This document shows, one piece after another, positions 32,874 through 44,564 of a stretch of 64,000 nt of DNA. The stretch is taken from NCBI GenBank assembly GCA_018398585.1, contig JAGTTD010000016.1, positions 24,971,212 through 25,035,211 on the forward strand, given 5' to 3'. Under the pieces are notes generated by a model, which worked only from the letters and a program-made list of their open reading frames with translations, did no database searches and had not been told where the DNA came from. Within the stretch, counting starts at the first letter, position 1, and each line of letters starts with the position of its first letter. A program made the translations under genes and the position numbers. Origin of the DNA: Simmondsia chinensis (lineage: Eukaryota; Streptophyta; Magnoliopsida; Caryophyllales; Simmondsiaceae).

Positions 32874-34137
32874 ATGTCAGGTTTCAGAATCGCTGGACCC
32901 TTTAGAAAAATATTTACAAAATAGCTCAGTACTAGTTTACATGTAGTTAATTCAAAAGAAGTTTCAAAAGAAATTACAAATCCAAAAGATTTTGTTAACT
33001 GGAGCATTCCAAATGAAGATTTAGAATCAATTTATCAAATTGGTACTTTTGATTTTAAAATGGCTTTTTCATGTAAAACACATGAACAAGCAATGACTAT
33101 TGATCAAGAAGCTCAAGCGGTTCAACTACTTTCAAATTTATCCATCCAAAAATATATTGCAAAAGGATATCATTATATACACTATGGTTTAGTTCAAGTA
33201 GCTGTCGTCCCTTTAACAAGAACAGGACATAACCAACCAGTTATGTTAGCTCTTAGAGATTCAACATATTTACAATATGAAGTGTCTTTACTAGCAATTG
33301 TTCAAACTAATTTACACAATGGACCAATTTATTTTAATTGTTATCCAAATTTCTCGGTTTGCACTCCGAGATCTGACAATTTTGAATACTTTAACGTTAG
33401 ATATTCATTTACCAAATGTTAATATCCAAGAAAACAGACAAAAATTTGTTCTCATTTATAGAATTTATTTCAGGCTCTTAGGAAGCCACCTTAATCCAAA
33501 ATGTCTCAAACAATCTCCTCCTGGAGAAACTTTAGTACTTGAGGTTCAGGCCAACCTACACCCAAAATGTCTCAAATGGAATGAAATAACCATTCTAGAA
33601 ATTTGGAGGACTGGCAACCCTCAACCTCTAAGAAATATTGCAAGAAGACAAGTTCAACAAATCACTGAAGAACCTGATGGTAAAATTACAATTAAGTTTG
33701 AATCAGGAAAACAAACAATTATTTCACACCCTTCTCAAATTGAATCTTCAACACAATCAACTTCATCCTTTCCATATAATAGAGAAGAAGATTTTCAAAA
33801 TACTTCTACTTCTAGGTTTAGAGGAATACGACTTAACTCCCCTCTAGCCGAACCAGTTTTTCAAAAAGAATCATTTTCAAACCCAAATTCTCCAACAGCT
33901 TTTCAAATGAGACCTCCTTCAATAAATATTTTAACAAAAGATTTTACAATAAACAAAGAGTTTTTAAGCAATGAATTTGAATCTGATCACAATAAGATTA
34001 AAAGACATTGGCAGTTTCAAACTTTTACAAAGGAATCAACAATTAAAATTAGGAAAACCTTTTACAAAGAATTAAATCAATTAAAATGTAATATTCCATT
34101 CTTCAAATGGTTAGAATCCTATACATCAAGGAATTAA
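32874..34137 (+). pseudogene. Segment B: viral movement protein
   Basis: Start ATG at 32874. It has an early TAG near 32922, then frame 33060-33422 with GYHYIHYGLVQVAVVPLTR, a shift near 33355-33420, and continuation to a stop at 34135-34137, where segment A reads through. Identity with segment A appears high over the whole length. No intact product is possible. Confidence 0.75.
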
Positions 34138-34789
34138 ATACCAAATCCTTTTATGCAAAATTTTATAAATGTTAATACCAGCCCTACAACCAAATGGTTA
34201 ACAACGGATGGGCATATAATTCAAACCATTCATCCTCCAACAAAATATTTAATAATTAATGTCCAAAATAAAAAAATGATCCACGCCTTTCCGTGGGGGA
34301 AGAGAGAAAAAAGACGATTCACCACCTACAATCAAAGATATAAATAAAATTTAAGAACAAAATAATTTTCAAGCTTTAAATCTTAAAATAATTTCGGAAC
34401 AATTAAATTCAATACATAACAATATAATAAATAACAAGGACAAACAAAAATTGGAACAATTTCCAATAGTACAATCAATCCCTCAACCAACATATTCAAA
34501 TTATACAATTCCTCAACCAATACTTCAAAGCTACCCTATACAACAAAGCTTTCCAACTCTACAATCACAGACAAACCCATTTTTTCAAGGAATTCAACAA
34601 CCCTCTTTCCAACCCTTTAATTTAACTCAAAAAGATAAAGAACAAATAAAACTAAGAAAAACACAGAATTCTGATGATATTATTGAACGAATTAATCAAA
34701 AACTCAAATTAACAGATAATCTAACAACTAGTAGCCCTACAATTCAAACTATTTGAAAAGGAGAAATGAAGACTCAAATGAGGAAACTT
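34138..34789 (+). pseudogene. Segment B: linker region
   Basis: Same Gln/Pro-rich linker as 19660-20205, with a shift near 34290-34350 and a stop at 34754-34756. It carries a single copy of the SNYTIPQ unit. Confidence 0.55.
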
Positions 34790-35745
34790 CATCAATATCC
34801 CTAAGTGAAATAGAGATTCAAAAAATGGAAGAACAATTTTACACCAATATAATTGAAAATCTTGAATCATCAATAAATAGAATAAAAAATAGTTGGAAAA
34901 ACCAACCTACAAGAAATTATTATCCATGACCAACTCCTCCTGATGTGCAATATGAAGAAAGAAATCAATTTACCTCTGTATCATTCGATGGAAATGATAT
35001 CCATGAATGGAATATAGATGAAAAATCTGAATATGAAATCAAAAATACTCTACAACAAATGGCAATGGCGTCAATAGCCTACGAAGTATCCAATCCTTCA
35101 CGTACTAACCATATATCAGCTAGATTGATTGTCTCTGGATTTTCAAGACAAATTCAATCGTGGTGGTCAAGAACTTTACAACTCCATGAAAGAGAATTAA
35201 TACTCAATCATACTCAAATAGAAAGAAAACGACTTGATCCTAATGACGTCAATTCACCTTACATCGAAGAAGTAGTGGAAGACGCAGTAGAAACATTAAT
35301 TTGGTCAATAACCGTTGTCTTTCTTGGCAGCATAACTGAAGAACAAGAATCAACAAAATCGTTTTTAACTAATTTAAGATGTCCCTCTTTACAAGATTTT
35401 CGATGGTACAAAGATATGTTTTTAACTCATGTACTCAAAAGAGAGGACGAAAACCAACCATTTTGGAAATAAAGATTTGTTACTGGACTTCCAAAATTAT
35501 TTGCAAAAAGAATAATGACTAAAATTTAAGATGTTTGTGGAACTCAAACAATTCCATGGTACAATATAACCTATGGACAATTATTTGCTTTTATAAAAAA
35601 AGAACCATTACAATTATGCAAAGAACAAAAGCTTCGTAACAATCTCTGAAAAGCACAAATAAGAAAAGAACTAAGTTCTTTCTATGCTCAATATGGTATT
35701 CATAATTTCAAACCTCCTTCAAAACAATATAAAAAGAAACCACCA
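34790..35745 (+). pseudogene. Segment B: viral coat protein, truncated
   Basis: Frame 34945-35472 covers the N-terminal and central coat protein through FRWYKDMFLTHVLKRED and QPFWK, where a TAA replaces the Glu codon of segment A (35470-35472). Coding-like sequence continues with further stops to about 35740. There it breaks before the basic tract and zinc knuckle, at the junction with a copia fragment. Confidence 0.75.
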
Positions 35746-37458
35746 CCACGGTGACTTCATGCACAATACCGGTGGATTCGAAATACTTAGGTTCATAGTA
35801 CTCACCACCACGGTCCGACCTAAGTCGTTTGAGGAAGGTTTCACTATGTAGTTCTGTTTCGGCCTTATATGCTTTAAATCTTTCTAGCGATTCATCTTTA
35901 TGAACAATTTAGATACACATAACAATATCTTGAAATAATCATCAATGAACGTGATAAAGTATTGTTTCCCTCCTGTAGTGGGAGTTCTTTTGAAGTCACA
36001 TAAATCGCTATGTATCAAGTCAAGCAAATTCATTTCTCTTTGTACCAACGGAAACGGTAGTTTTGTTATTTTTGTTAGCATACACGTTTTGCACTTATCA
36101 TCTACTTTATCAACATGTGGTATCAACATTGAACTGGCCATTTCACTCATTTTACGATAATTCACATGTCCTAACCTATGACGCCATACGTAAGTAGAAT
36201 CAAGCATATAAACAGAACTTTCAATCTTATTATAAACATTCATTTTGAACATACAATTACACAGGTACCCTTTTCCAACAAAGACGCCCCCCTTTGACAA
36301 TACAACTTTGTCGGCCTCGAAGACCAACTTGAACCCGAACCTATTCAGTAGGGCACCAGACACAAGGTTCTTCTTTACATTCGAGGCGTAGTACACATCG
36401 GTTAGGGTAAGGGTTTTTTCAGAAGTAAAAAGTAAATCTACTTTTCCCTTACCCACAACTGGTATACTCGCTCCATTACCCATGAACAACACAGTTCCGT
36501 TGTTCACGGTTTCCAAGTCCCTAAAGAAACTTTTGTCTTTGCACACATGTTTTGTGGCCCCTGAGTTAACCCACCAATCGACATCGCTCTCAACCAGATT
36601 GATCTCCGAGATCATCACCACGAGCTTATCGTTCGAATTTTTGTTGCGATGATCATGCCCCTTCCCCTTAGTGTTCTTAAGGCGGATGCAGTCCCTCCTG
36701 AGGTGACCGGGCTTGTGACACTCCCAACATACCAACTTGGTCTTCTTCTCATTTCGGTTTTTATGGAAGTTTCTGGTTCATTTGGTTCCTTTGCTTGTCT
36801 GGCCTTCTTCTGTAACGTTAATTTTTCCAACGTCATTGGGGCGATCCTTGCTAACTTGTAACCTGTAACCTTCCTCAATCCTCCAATGATTAGCCAATTC
36901 TTCGATTGACATGTCTTTCTTTTTGTGTTTGAGACACTTTTTGATGTCTCTCGAAGAGGGTGAATCAAAAAAAGACGAAACGATGATGGTGTCGTCCATA
37001 TTCATCTTATGTTGCTTAAAATTATTTAAGATTCGTTCAACTTCATGGAATTGCTCCATGACCGAACGATCATCCACCATTTTATAATTATTAAATTGAC
37101 TAACTAAAAATTTCTTACTTGTTGTGTCTTCCGCCATGTACCGTGCCTCTAGAGCATTCCACAATTCCTTTGCTGTAGACACGTTGGAGTAGATGTCAAA
37201 AAGGGCATCCGTTGTTCTGCTGAGTATGTGCCCTCTACATATGTAATCATCATTCTTCCATTTCAACCGGGCTCGCTGCTCGGCCAGCGTCTCCTCCTCC
37301 TTAGTAGCAGGGGCAGGGAATGGTGTATTCAGGACATACACCACATTCAGGGTAGTTATAAGGAAGTGCATCTTCCTTTGCCAACGGCGGAAATTACCGC
37401 CATCAAAACGGTCCAACTTCACAAAATTCGCTGTCATCTCCCTAAGTGATGAAGCCAT
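35746..37458 (-). pseudogene. Ty1/copia retrotransposon A: gag, protease, integrase start
   Basis: From Met 37458 the minus frame gives a gag of the UBN2/DUF4219 type (MASSLREMTANFVKLDRFDGG). A shift near 36780 follows, then a knuckle CWECHKPGHLRRDC and a protease with WWVNSGAT, in which Asn takes the place of the catalytic Asp. The GAG-pre-integrase HHCC region is next (HRLGH...CKTC), then the start of the integrase core (HSDLC, FIDDY). After a shift near 35890 the frame continues with LRSDRGGEY to about 35750 and ends abruptly at pararetrovirus sequence. RT and RNase H are missing. Confidence 0.85.
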
Positions 37459-37499
37459 ATCAAACCAATATCACAAAACAAGAAATTAAGTCTTAAGAT

Positions 37500-37990
37500 T
37501 ATTGGTGCAATTCTTGAAATTCACAAGTAAAACGGGTAACAAATCGATCTATAGGTTTCGAGGTGTGATGTCACTTTTCTTGAGACTTATTTCAGCGTAT
37601 GAAATAGCCTCGGGGATACAACGATAACCTAATGTCAAATAGAGTGAGCGTATGTAAAGGGAGATATAGAAGAGATGTATGAGAATGATCTTTTCAAGAA
37701 CAAAGAACAAGATTTTTCAATTAATTTGATTCATCCATTTAATCAACCACATGAGGGAATATATATATGAGAATTAGTATAAAGAGATGTCCCAAAACAT
37801 ACCTCAAATAAAGGGCACGAAGGCCAGAAGTTAACGCACAAAAATCTGGTAAAAACCGTCTCTGTGTGTCGACACACAGTTCTGCAGTAAGGATTTGTTG
37901 ATTTGTGTGTCGAGACACGGGCCCTGCATCCCTGTTCTGTAAGAATGTGTGTCGACACACCAGTCATGTGTGTTGACACACAATCCAACA
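37500..37990 (-). mobile_element. 5' LTR region of copia A with TGTGTCGACACA palindromes
   Basis: On the minus strand, TGTTGGATTG at 37990 looks like an LTR start, and GAATTGCA near 37507 a possible end, giving about 485 bp. It holds perfect palindromes TGTGTGTCGACACACA (37863-37878) and GTGTGTCGACACAC (37947-37960), plus two imperfect ones (37903-37916 and 37967-37982). No canonical tRNA-Met primer site follows, so the inner boundary is uncertain. Confidence 0.5.
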
Positions 37991-40859
37991 AACTTCAAAA
38001 CATATCAAACAAACTTTGGGACCAACCTTTAACACTTTATTCACAATTCTTATCACATTATTTGAAAATACATCAACCCTCTTTACAAGAATCAAATATT
38101 TCACTTAGATCACTCCAAATGTGCAAGAAAACCAACTCTAACATACAAGGTTAATCTCATGGTTAAAACTTAAACATACCATGCTCTACCCACATAAGGA
38201 TTTCAAGATTGTGCAACTAGACATGTCTAACCTAAGAGTCAGCCAATTCTAGGCTCAAGGCTCAAGTATACAATCGACCTCAAGCATTAAACACGTATTA
38301 ACCACAACAACTACACATAAAATTGAAAAAACACATAATTCAATTTTCATACAGCATTGTTAGCCACAAAATAGTAGCACCAGCATCATATGACCAAAGT
38401 TATATCAAATTTTTGATGTCACTCTTTGGATCCTATTCTAGCATAAGGGCACACACAACTCCACAAACATACTTTCATATACCTCGATTAAAGTGTAGTA
38501 TTATTATTTCATGTTAACTGGATTAAAATCAACATAATTCATATTGGCCTTTTAGAAATCCAAAATAATGCATTCCACAAGTTCTAACCATTATTGTCCT
38601 ACAAGACAGTACCCCCACATTTTGCTAGCTCTTAGTATAAGTCGTATAAGTGTGGCTTCATCCCAACCACAGACTCGGCTTAATTTGTGCACCACACAAG
38701 ATTAAAGAACTCAATCAACTACAACATTTTCATACTACATGTGAAATTCTATGTGATATTGGACAATATCGTCCTAATCAAACATGCATGCTACCAATCA
38801 CCGGGATATACTTATTAGACAATAAAATATATCTATTCAATTTTAACATTAGTTTATATGATACCGTCCTTCTAATCACATAATATGCTAGCAACAATAT
38901 CTCGCACAAGTATTAAGGCACATATCACCAATCATATTCCTATTTATTCTCAAATGAGATAGTATAAGATTTTTCAATGTTGACCCCAAGTAGCCATCAT
39001 TATCACATGCTTAATACATTTTATTTTATTATATCCCCATTTTAGGCCCAATAGCCCCATTTTACCTTTTAATTACTTCAAATTAGTGTTAAGCTTAAGA
39101 TACAGTTACAACTTACAACCATATATAACTCTTTGTTAGCATTAAATATAAAATGTGTGAATTGGTGCCTAAGTAGCCCTTCATTGTATTATTTGGGAAA
39201 CACAAGTTCGAATCCTTACAAAGAAGCAATATTTACCACACAACATTCTTCAGCTCTTAGTTTGTAGACAATAACATCAACCACCACCACAGCAGCCCAA
39301 CTGGTCATTAAAGCAAGCAAAGTTTTGTTTTTTCCTACAAATTATCCATTTTAGGAATTTAATATCAAGGCCCAATTGGAAGATTATGTACTAGGCCCAA
39401 CTAGCACTACTCCTTTATTTATTTTATTTATTTAATTAATTTGAGTTTAGAGAACCTTAATTATCCTTTTCCTCCCTCTCTCTTCAAACGCCTTCACCCT
39501 TCCTTTAGGTTCATTTTTTCCTCCTTTTTCAATTTTTAGAAAAGCCTAAAAATTACAAAAATTTCTGGCCAAAAAAAAAAACCCCTTAACATATCACTAA
39601 AGTCGATAGAGGTTTTGCCAGCCAAGGAGCTCAGCGCTGACCACCACCGTCACGGGTGGCTATCTGTTAAAAGAAAGCATCTCCGTAAGCCAAAGCCGAC
39701 CACCATAAAAGCCTTCTCTGCTACCTACTTCACGGAAGAACCGAAGCGTTGCCATCGAAGCGATGCCTGAGTCGCCGAATCCGCATCCAACAACTACCAC
39801 TATAGAGTCAAGGGTCACTCACTAGAGTTCGACGCGGCTTCCAATTTCGTGCTTCACGGTTCACAATGCATCAACAATTTTCCTTTTTCTTCCTTTTCTT
39901 TTTTCCCTTTTTTATTTTTAATAAACACAGTGGCCTCTACTAAGCCGGGTCAAAATTTTCAGTAATCATCAGAAGCAAATGAAAGGGCAGGATGATACTA
40001 ACCTACAAGTTTCTATATTTAAATGAGATTTGATGAAAATTGACCAAGTTTCAATTTTTCAAAGTACCCATAAAACTACAGTATAATTCTTCATGTATGG
40101 ACATCAACATATTCGGAGGGAGAGGAACTCTCATTGCCGTAATTGATTATCCAGAAATTGTTTTTTAGATTGTTAGAAAAATTGACTAATAACAAAGAAA
40201 TACTATGAAAATTACTACAAAAATACTAAAATACTGCAGTAAAATATACTAAAAAATTGCAAAAAATTCAGAAATAATAATTTAAACATAGCAATGAAAA
40301 GAGAGGGTAATTAGAAAGATCTCACAAATGATGATATCGCGCCGTGGTAAATGCCACTGCCCTAAAAGACGATTTCGCCGCTGCTCCGATGTACATAGTA
40401 TAACCGGCGGCTGTCCTCCAGGATTAACGCGATCCAACTTTTAATGTGCACTCGTTAATTGCCGGGTAGGAGTGTCTTGAACTTTGCCCAAATTTTAGGA
40501 GAGAGAAAAAGCCGAGAGAGAGAGAGAGAGACTTAGAGGTCGAGAGTGTATATATTTTTTAGTTGTTATCGCTAATGGCATATATATAGCGTAGAAAATG
40601 ACAACAAGTATTAAAAAAAGGGTGCAATAAATTCCAACTGCTATAAACAGTAACAAGCATTAAGTCATCGGCTGTAATGAATTCCAACGGCTATAAATGG
40701 ACTTAGTAAATTGCAATGGCTATATGGTCATTTAATTCCCAACGGTCACAATTTTAATGACCCTAAACGGTTAGTAGCGGTAAACAATCAGTAAATTTGC
40801 ACATTTTAAAACTATTTTTCAATAACACTTATGCTTAATTTGTATCATTTTTCCAACAG
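37991..40859. other. Long intergenic stretch, no gene recognised
   Basis: I find no credible coding sequence. GTTCGAATCC at about 39209 resembles a polymerase III B box, without a convincing A box. A GA run lies at 40515-40532. Around 40575-40750 there are TATATATAGCG and repeated CAACGGCTATAA words that look like an LTR promoter relic, but I found no boundaries. Short open frames at 37903, 38323 and 38650 look random. Confidence 0.35.
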
Positions 40860-41040
40860 TTGTGAGTGGCTTTTATGCGGTGGAATTGACTTCTTGATGG
40901 CGTGATGGCGGGTGGTTGCAGGCTACTTTTTTTTTCGTTCTCGCCAAATTAGGTAGTTCTAGACCCCGATTCCTTGTTTTTTAGGTTGTTGATTCTTTGC
41001 TTAGGTCTCAAGCTTGGCGTTGGCGACCAAAAAAGGATTG
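40860..41040 (+). mobile_element. Possible LINE 3' tail
   Basis: A G/T-rich stretch with TTCTCGCCAAATTAGGTAGTTC, TTGTTGATTCTTTG and a terminal CGACCAAAAAAGG resembles in style the tails near 14290-14350 and 44400-44560. The resemblance is compositional, and there is no target duplication. Confidence 0.25.
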
Positions 41041-41204
41041 GTGCCATTACAAGACATCTTACCCTATTTTCAGATGATGAGGATCATAATGGGCTTGACC
41101 TCTAATTGGACCTAACCTAGTCAGTACTTTGATTCCGGATTATCTATTTTAAGCTTAGTCTATTGCTACCCGATTTTTATCTAATACTAGGATATGTATA
41201 TTTT

Positions 41205-41900
41205 TATTTACATTAATAATAATAAATTACCAATAATAAATTCTAATTAATAAATACACATAGATATTACAAAATATATATATATATATATATACATATA
41301 TCAAAAACTTACCTAATAAATTACCAATATAATAAACTAATAGTATAAATTATAATAATAAATTACTAATATAAACTAAAAATAATAAATTATTAATATA
41401 AATTATCAATAATAAAATACCAATAAATTATCAATATAAAATTAATAATAAATTACAAATAAATAAATTATAAATATAATTACAAGAATAAATTAAAAAA
41501 AATAAACTATTAGTAATAAACAACCAATAAATTATCAATATAAATTTTGAGTATAAATTAAACAAATAAATTAATAATGAATAATTATCATTATAAATTA
41601 CAAGTATAAATTAAAAATATAAATTATTAATAATAAATTACCAATAATAAACTGCTAACATGAATTACCAAAAATAAACTACGACTATAATTATCATTAA
41701 TAAATTACCAATGTAAACTATAAATATAAATAACCAATAACTTACCAATTTTAGTAAACAATAATAAATTTCTAACACTATAAATTACAACTGATATAAA
41801 TTATCCGTATAATTACCAATATAAATTACAAATAATAAATTATTAATGAATTACCAATATAAATTAGCAATAAATTACCAATAACAATAATCCATGGAAA
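41205..41900. repeat. AT-rich array, distant block
   Basis: Same words as at 11.7-18.6 kb (AATAAATTACCAATATAAATTA-like) with an (AT)n run at 41276-41294. Both flanks also match sequence beside the earlier arrays, so this is a second copy of a larger repeat and not independent simple sequence. Confidence 0.75.
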
Positions 41901-42608
41901 ATTATTTTGGTTCTTAGATTCTTTGATAAGGAGAGCCAAACTCAGATTTGTTTGAGAAAGGAAATGAGACAAAAACTTATTTCAATTAATCCATCAATAT
42001 CAAACAAATAGAAAACCTTAAAAGAAATGTAACCAGCATTATCAATAAAACTGAATGAACCTCAAAAGAATTCTAACCGGGGTATGTCACTAAAACTAAA
42101 CGCAAGAATCACGACACTAATGATTACCACTAGAAGTACTTAGCCAAAGCTACAATTGTCATAGTCCATTCGATTCTTGAAATGCACATAATACCAAGAT
42201 TAGAAGGAAATGAAATCTTTTATACAAATGTATACTAATGATTGACATAATTAAATATGAACTGAATTTCTAACTGAAACACAGGGTCCCAAAGAACCCA
42301 AGAATCTTTATTCAAATGTCTTTTTCTTTAAGAAAAAATATATTTATTCTAAATCCAAACCACTTGTTCTTGAAATTTAACCATTTGTTTGTAATGAAAC
42401 TATATAATAACATGCACCAATCACAAGATCAGATAAATTTTTTGTAGTTACAAGCAAGGTAATCCACCAATACCACACAAATAACAAACTTCAAAAGAAT
42501 TCTAAGCGGCATATGTCACTAAAACTTAACACAAGAATCATGGCATTAAGATGAAGACTGGAAAACTTATTTGATTCATAAAATGTGCACAATAGCAAGA
42601 TCAAAAGG

Positions 42609-42771
42609 AAATCAAATATAACAACAACAATGACAACAAACCTAATGCCTAGAGCGCTCCCGCGTATGTAGGGTTTGGGAGGGGAGAGATGTACACAGCC
42701 TAACTCTTTTAGGTTGATACCCTAAAAAGAGGCTATATTTAAGGACTCCCAACATTAAAAGTAAATCAAAT
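42609..42771 (-). mobile_element. Angio-SINE tail copy with 9-bp target duplication
   Basis: Element 42618-42762 on the minus strand is flanked by AAATCAAAT at 42609-42617 and 42763-42771. It contains AGCCTCTTTTTAGGGTATC, TTAGGCTGTGTACATC, CCAAACCCTACATACGCGGG and a TTGTTGTCATTGTTGTTG tail. It lacks a 5S or tRNA head, so it is a 5'-truncated retroposed copy. The duplication is perfect and interrupts a satellite unit. Confidence 0.8.
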
Positions 42772-42956
42772 CTTCTATATATAATAAAACTAATGATTGA
42801 AATAACTAAAATTCAAGCCAAATTTCTATTCAAACACATATTTTCCAAAAGAAACCCAAGAATCTTGTTTTATTTTAAGAAACCATATATCCTCAAAACA
42901 CAAAACTATTCATTCTTGAGATTTAACCATTTACCTATGATGAAACTATAAAATAA

Positions 42957-44564
42957 CAAGTTTTAGTGAAGTTTATAAATACTCGGGAGAGATGCTTGGG
43001 TCCCTTAATAGAAGGGTCTGGCTTGAGATACACGGAATACTGGTCCAGTGTTGGTTTAATGAGTGCTTTGCCGATATCGCCAAACTCTGGGGGAGGTTCA
43101 TTAGGGTGGATCCAAGAACATCCACTATGAGGTGCATGGACGTTGCTAGGATTCTGGTGGACACTTGCCACACAACATGTATCCACCAGATAGTCCAGGT
43201 TCACCACAGTGGGGGAAATCGTTTGATCTTTGTTAAAGAAGGAAGCTCTGCATTGTTACAGGACTACTCCCCAAGCGTTGTGTCCAGAACTGCATCTGCT
43301 AGATTGGCGAGGGAGCAGGCCTTTTCCACATCATATCCCCCTCAAGGGAACGAGTGTACGACTGTGATAAGGCATTCATCACAGATTCTACCTTCTCCGC
43401 ATCTGATGCCTGAGCGCTTTGATATTAGTAAGGAGTCTAGAACTCCTGCCCTGCTGTTGACAAATGAAGGGACGGAAGTTGCTTGGCAGCCGTCTGGTCA
43501 TGTTTCCCTCCACCGAAACGGCCAAATCATTGGAAGATGGGCCCCGCAGCCACTGATCATGCATGTCAGGCCTTGTGCTTCACAGCGGGTGGCGCATCCC
43601 CCTCTGCTACTGCCATGGGCTGTGAGTGGTGAAGATCCAGAGATTCAACATCATGCCCAGAAAACCGCACCTGTTACAGATACTCGGGAAAGTAATAGTG
43701 AAAATGAGTCTACAGCATCTGGGCCTGAGTTCTCTACGGGTTTCGAACCCATTGCAGAAATGGGTAACTCTAACACTGCGGATAGTATGTTATCGCGTCA
43801 GCAAGATGTAGCTCCTTCCATGGGAGGGCCTAGCTCGGGCTGGAGAATAAAAGAAAAAGTGCCCTCAACAAGAAAACAAAGAAAAGCGATTAAGCGCAAG
43901 ATGAAGGATAGGGAGAAGCGAGAGCTGCAAGACTTCCTCAAGGATATGTCTCCTACAACTAATGCTGAAAAATCACCTAAGTCAGCGAAGAAGAAGAAGA
44001 AAAACCAAAATAGGGGTAATCGAATCCATAAAATCACGGAAGAAGTTTATGATGAGAGGATCCAGACTGCGGAGCGAGTTATAGAGATAGGGCAAAGGGT
44101 GGGCATCAACTTCGATGGTTTCAACCCGGTTGAGGTGGCTGAAATCCTTGCTCATTGATTTGGCTTGTGTGGTTTGGGCCTGTTTCAAGCGGTTGTTTCT
44201 GGTTGTTGCTAGGGTTTCCGTGTTTGTTGGTTTAGCTCCGGCTCCTTTGTGGTGTTTGTGTTTTGTTTTTGTTTGGCCGTTTGTCTGTGTGCTTTCCAGG
44301 TTTGTCGTTTCGGTTGTCTGTCTGGGTTTTTATCTTCTTTGGGTCCGCTTGCGTCATTTGTTGTGGCTGTGTTGGTCTCCTGTCGGGTCTTTGCCTCTCC
44401 GTGTTCCTTTTGCTTCGTTTGAGGTCCTGTTTTTTCTTTTTCTTTTGTTGTTCTTGTTTTTTGGTCGTCTTTCGGCTAGCTTCAGTCTAGCTTCAGGCCT
44501 CATTTTTCGAGTTTGCCTGTATTGTATCAGCACTCCGGTGTCACTTATCGAAAAAAAAATCAAG
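42957..44564 (+). mobile_element. L1-type LINE copy with ORF1 C-terminus and no ORF2
   Basis: The body is 42961-44560. An open frame runs from 42962 to the stop at 44156-44158 (about 398 codons, 5'-truncated). Its start parallels residues FREVYKYSGETLGSLNR of the copy at 12967-14090. The rest is Ser/Pro-rich, with a Lys-rich segment (AKKKKKNQNRGNRI) and a conserved-looking end (VGINFDGFNPVEVAEILAH). A 400-bp T/G-rich 3' UTR and an A9 tail follow. Flanks share only CAAG. No endonuclease or RT is present. The long uninterrupted frame suggests a fairly young copy. Confidence 0.78.

Larger units (their letters stand above)
19179..35745. mobile_element. Endogenous pararetrovirus cluster (Caulimoviridae), three rearranged segments
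   Basis: Segment C is plus (19179-23465), segment A minus (23466 to about 32345) and segment B plus (about 32346-35745). All share movement-protein, linker and intergenic sequences. Segment A order is leader, movement protein, linker, coat protein, protease-RT-RNase H, ORF-X, intergenic promoter. There is no integrase and no LTR, and the primer site is TGGTATCAGAGCC, as expected of plant pararetroviruses. Stops and frameshifts interrupt every coding region. The right end meets a copia fragment. Order and a large second ORF recall Florendovirus, an assignment I could not verify. Confidence 0.88.

Noticed and set aside
39155..39225. tRNA or tRNA-SINE candidate (GTTCGAATCC)
   Set aside because: There is no acceptable A box or stems at tRNA spacing.
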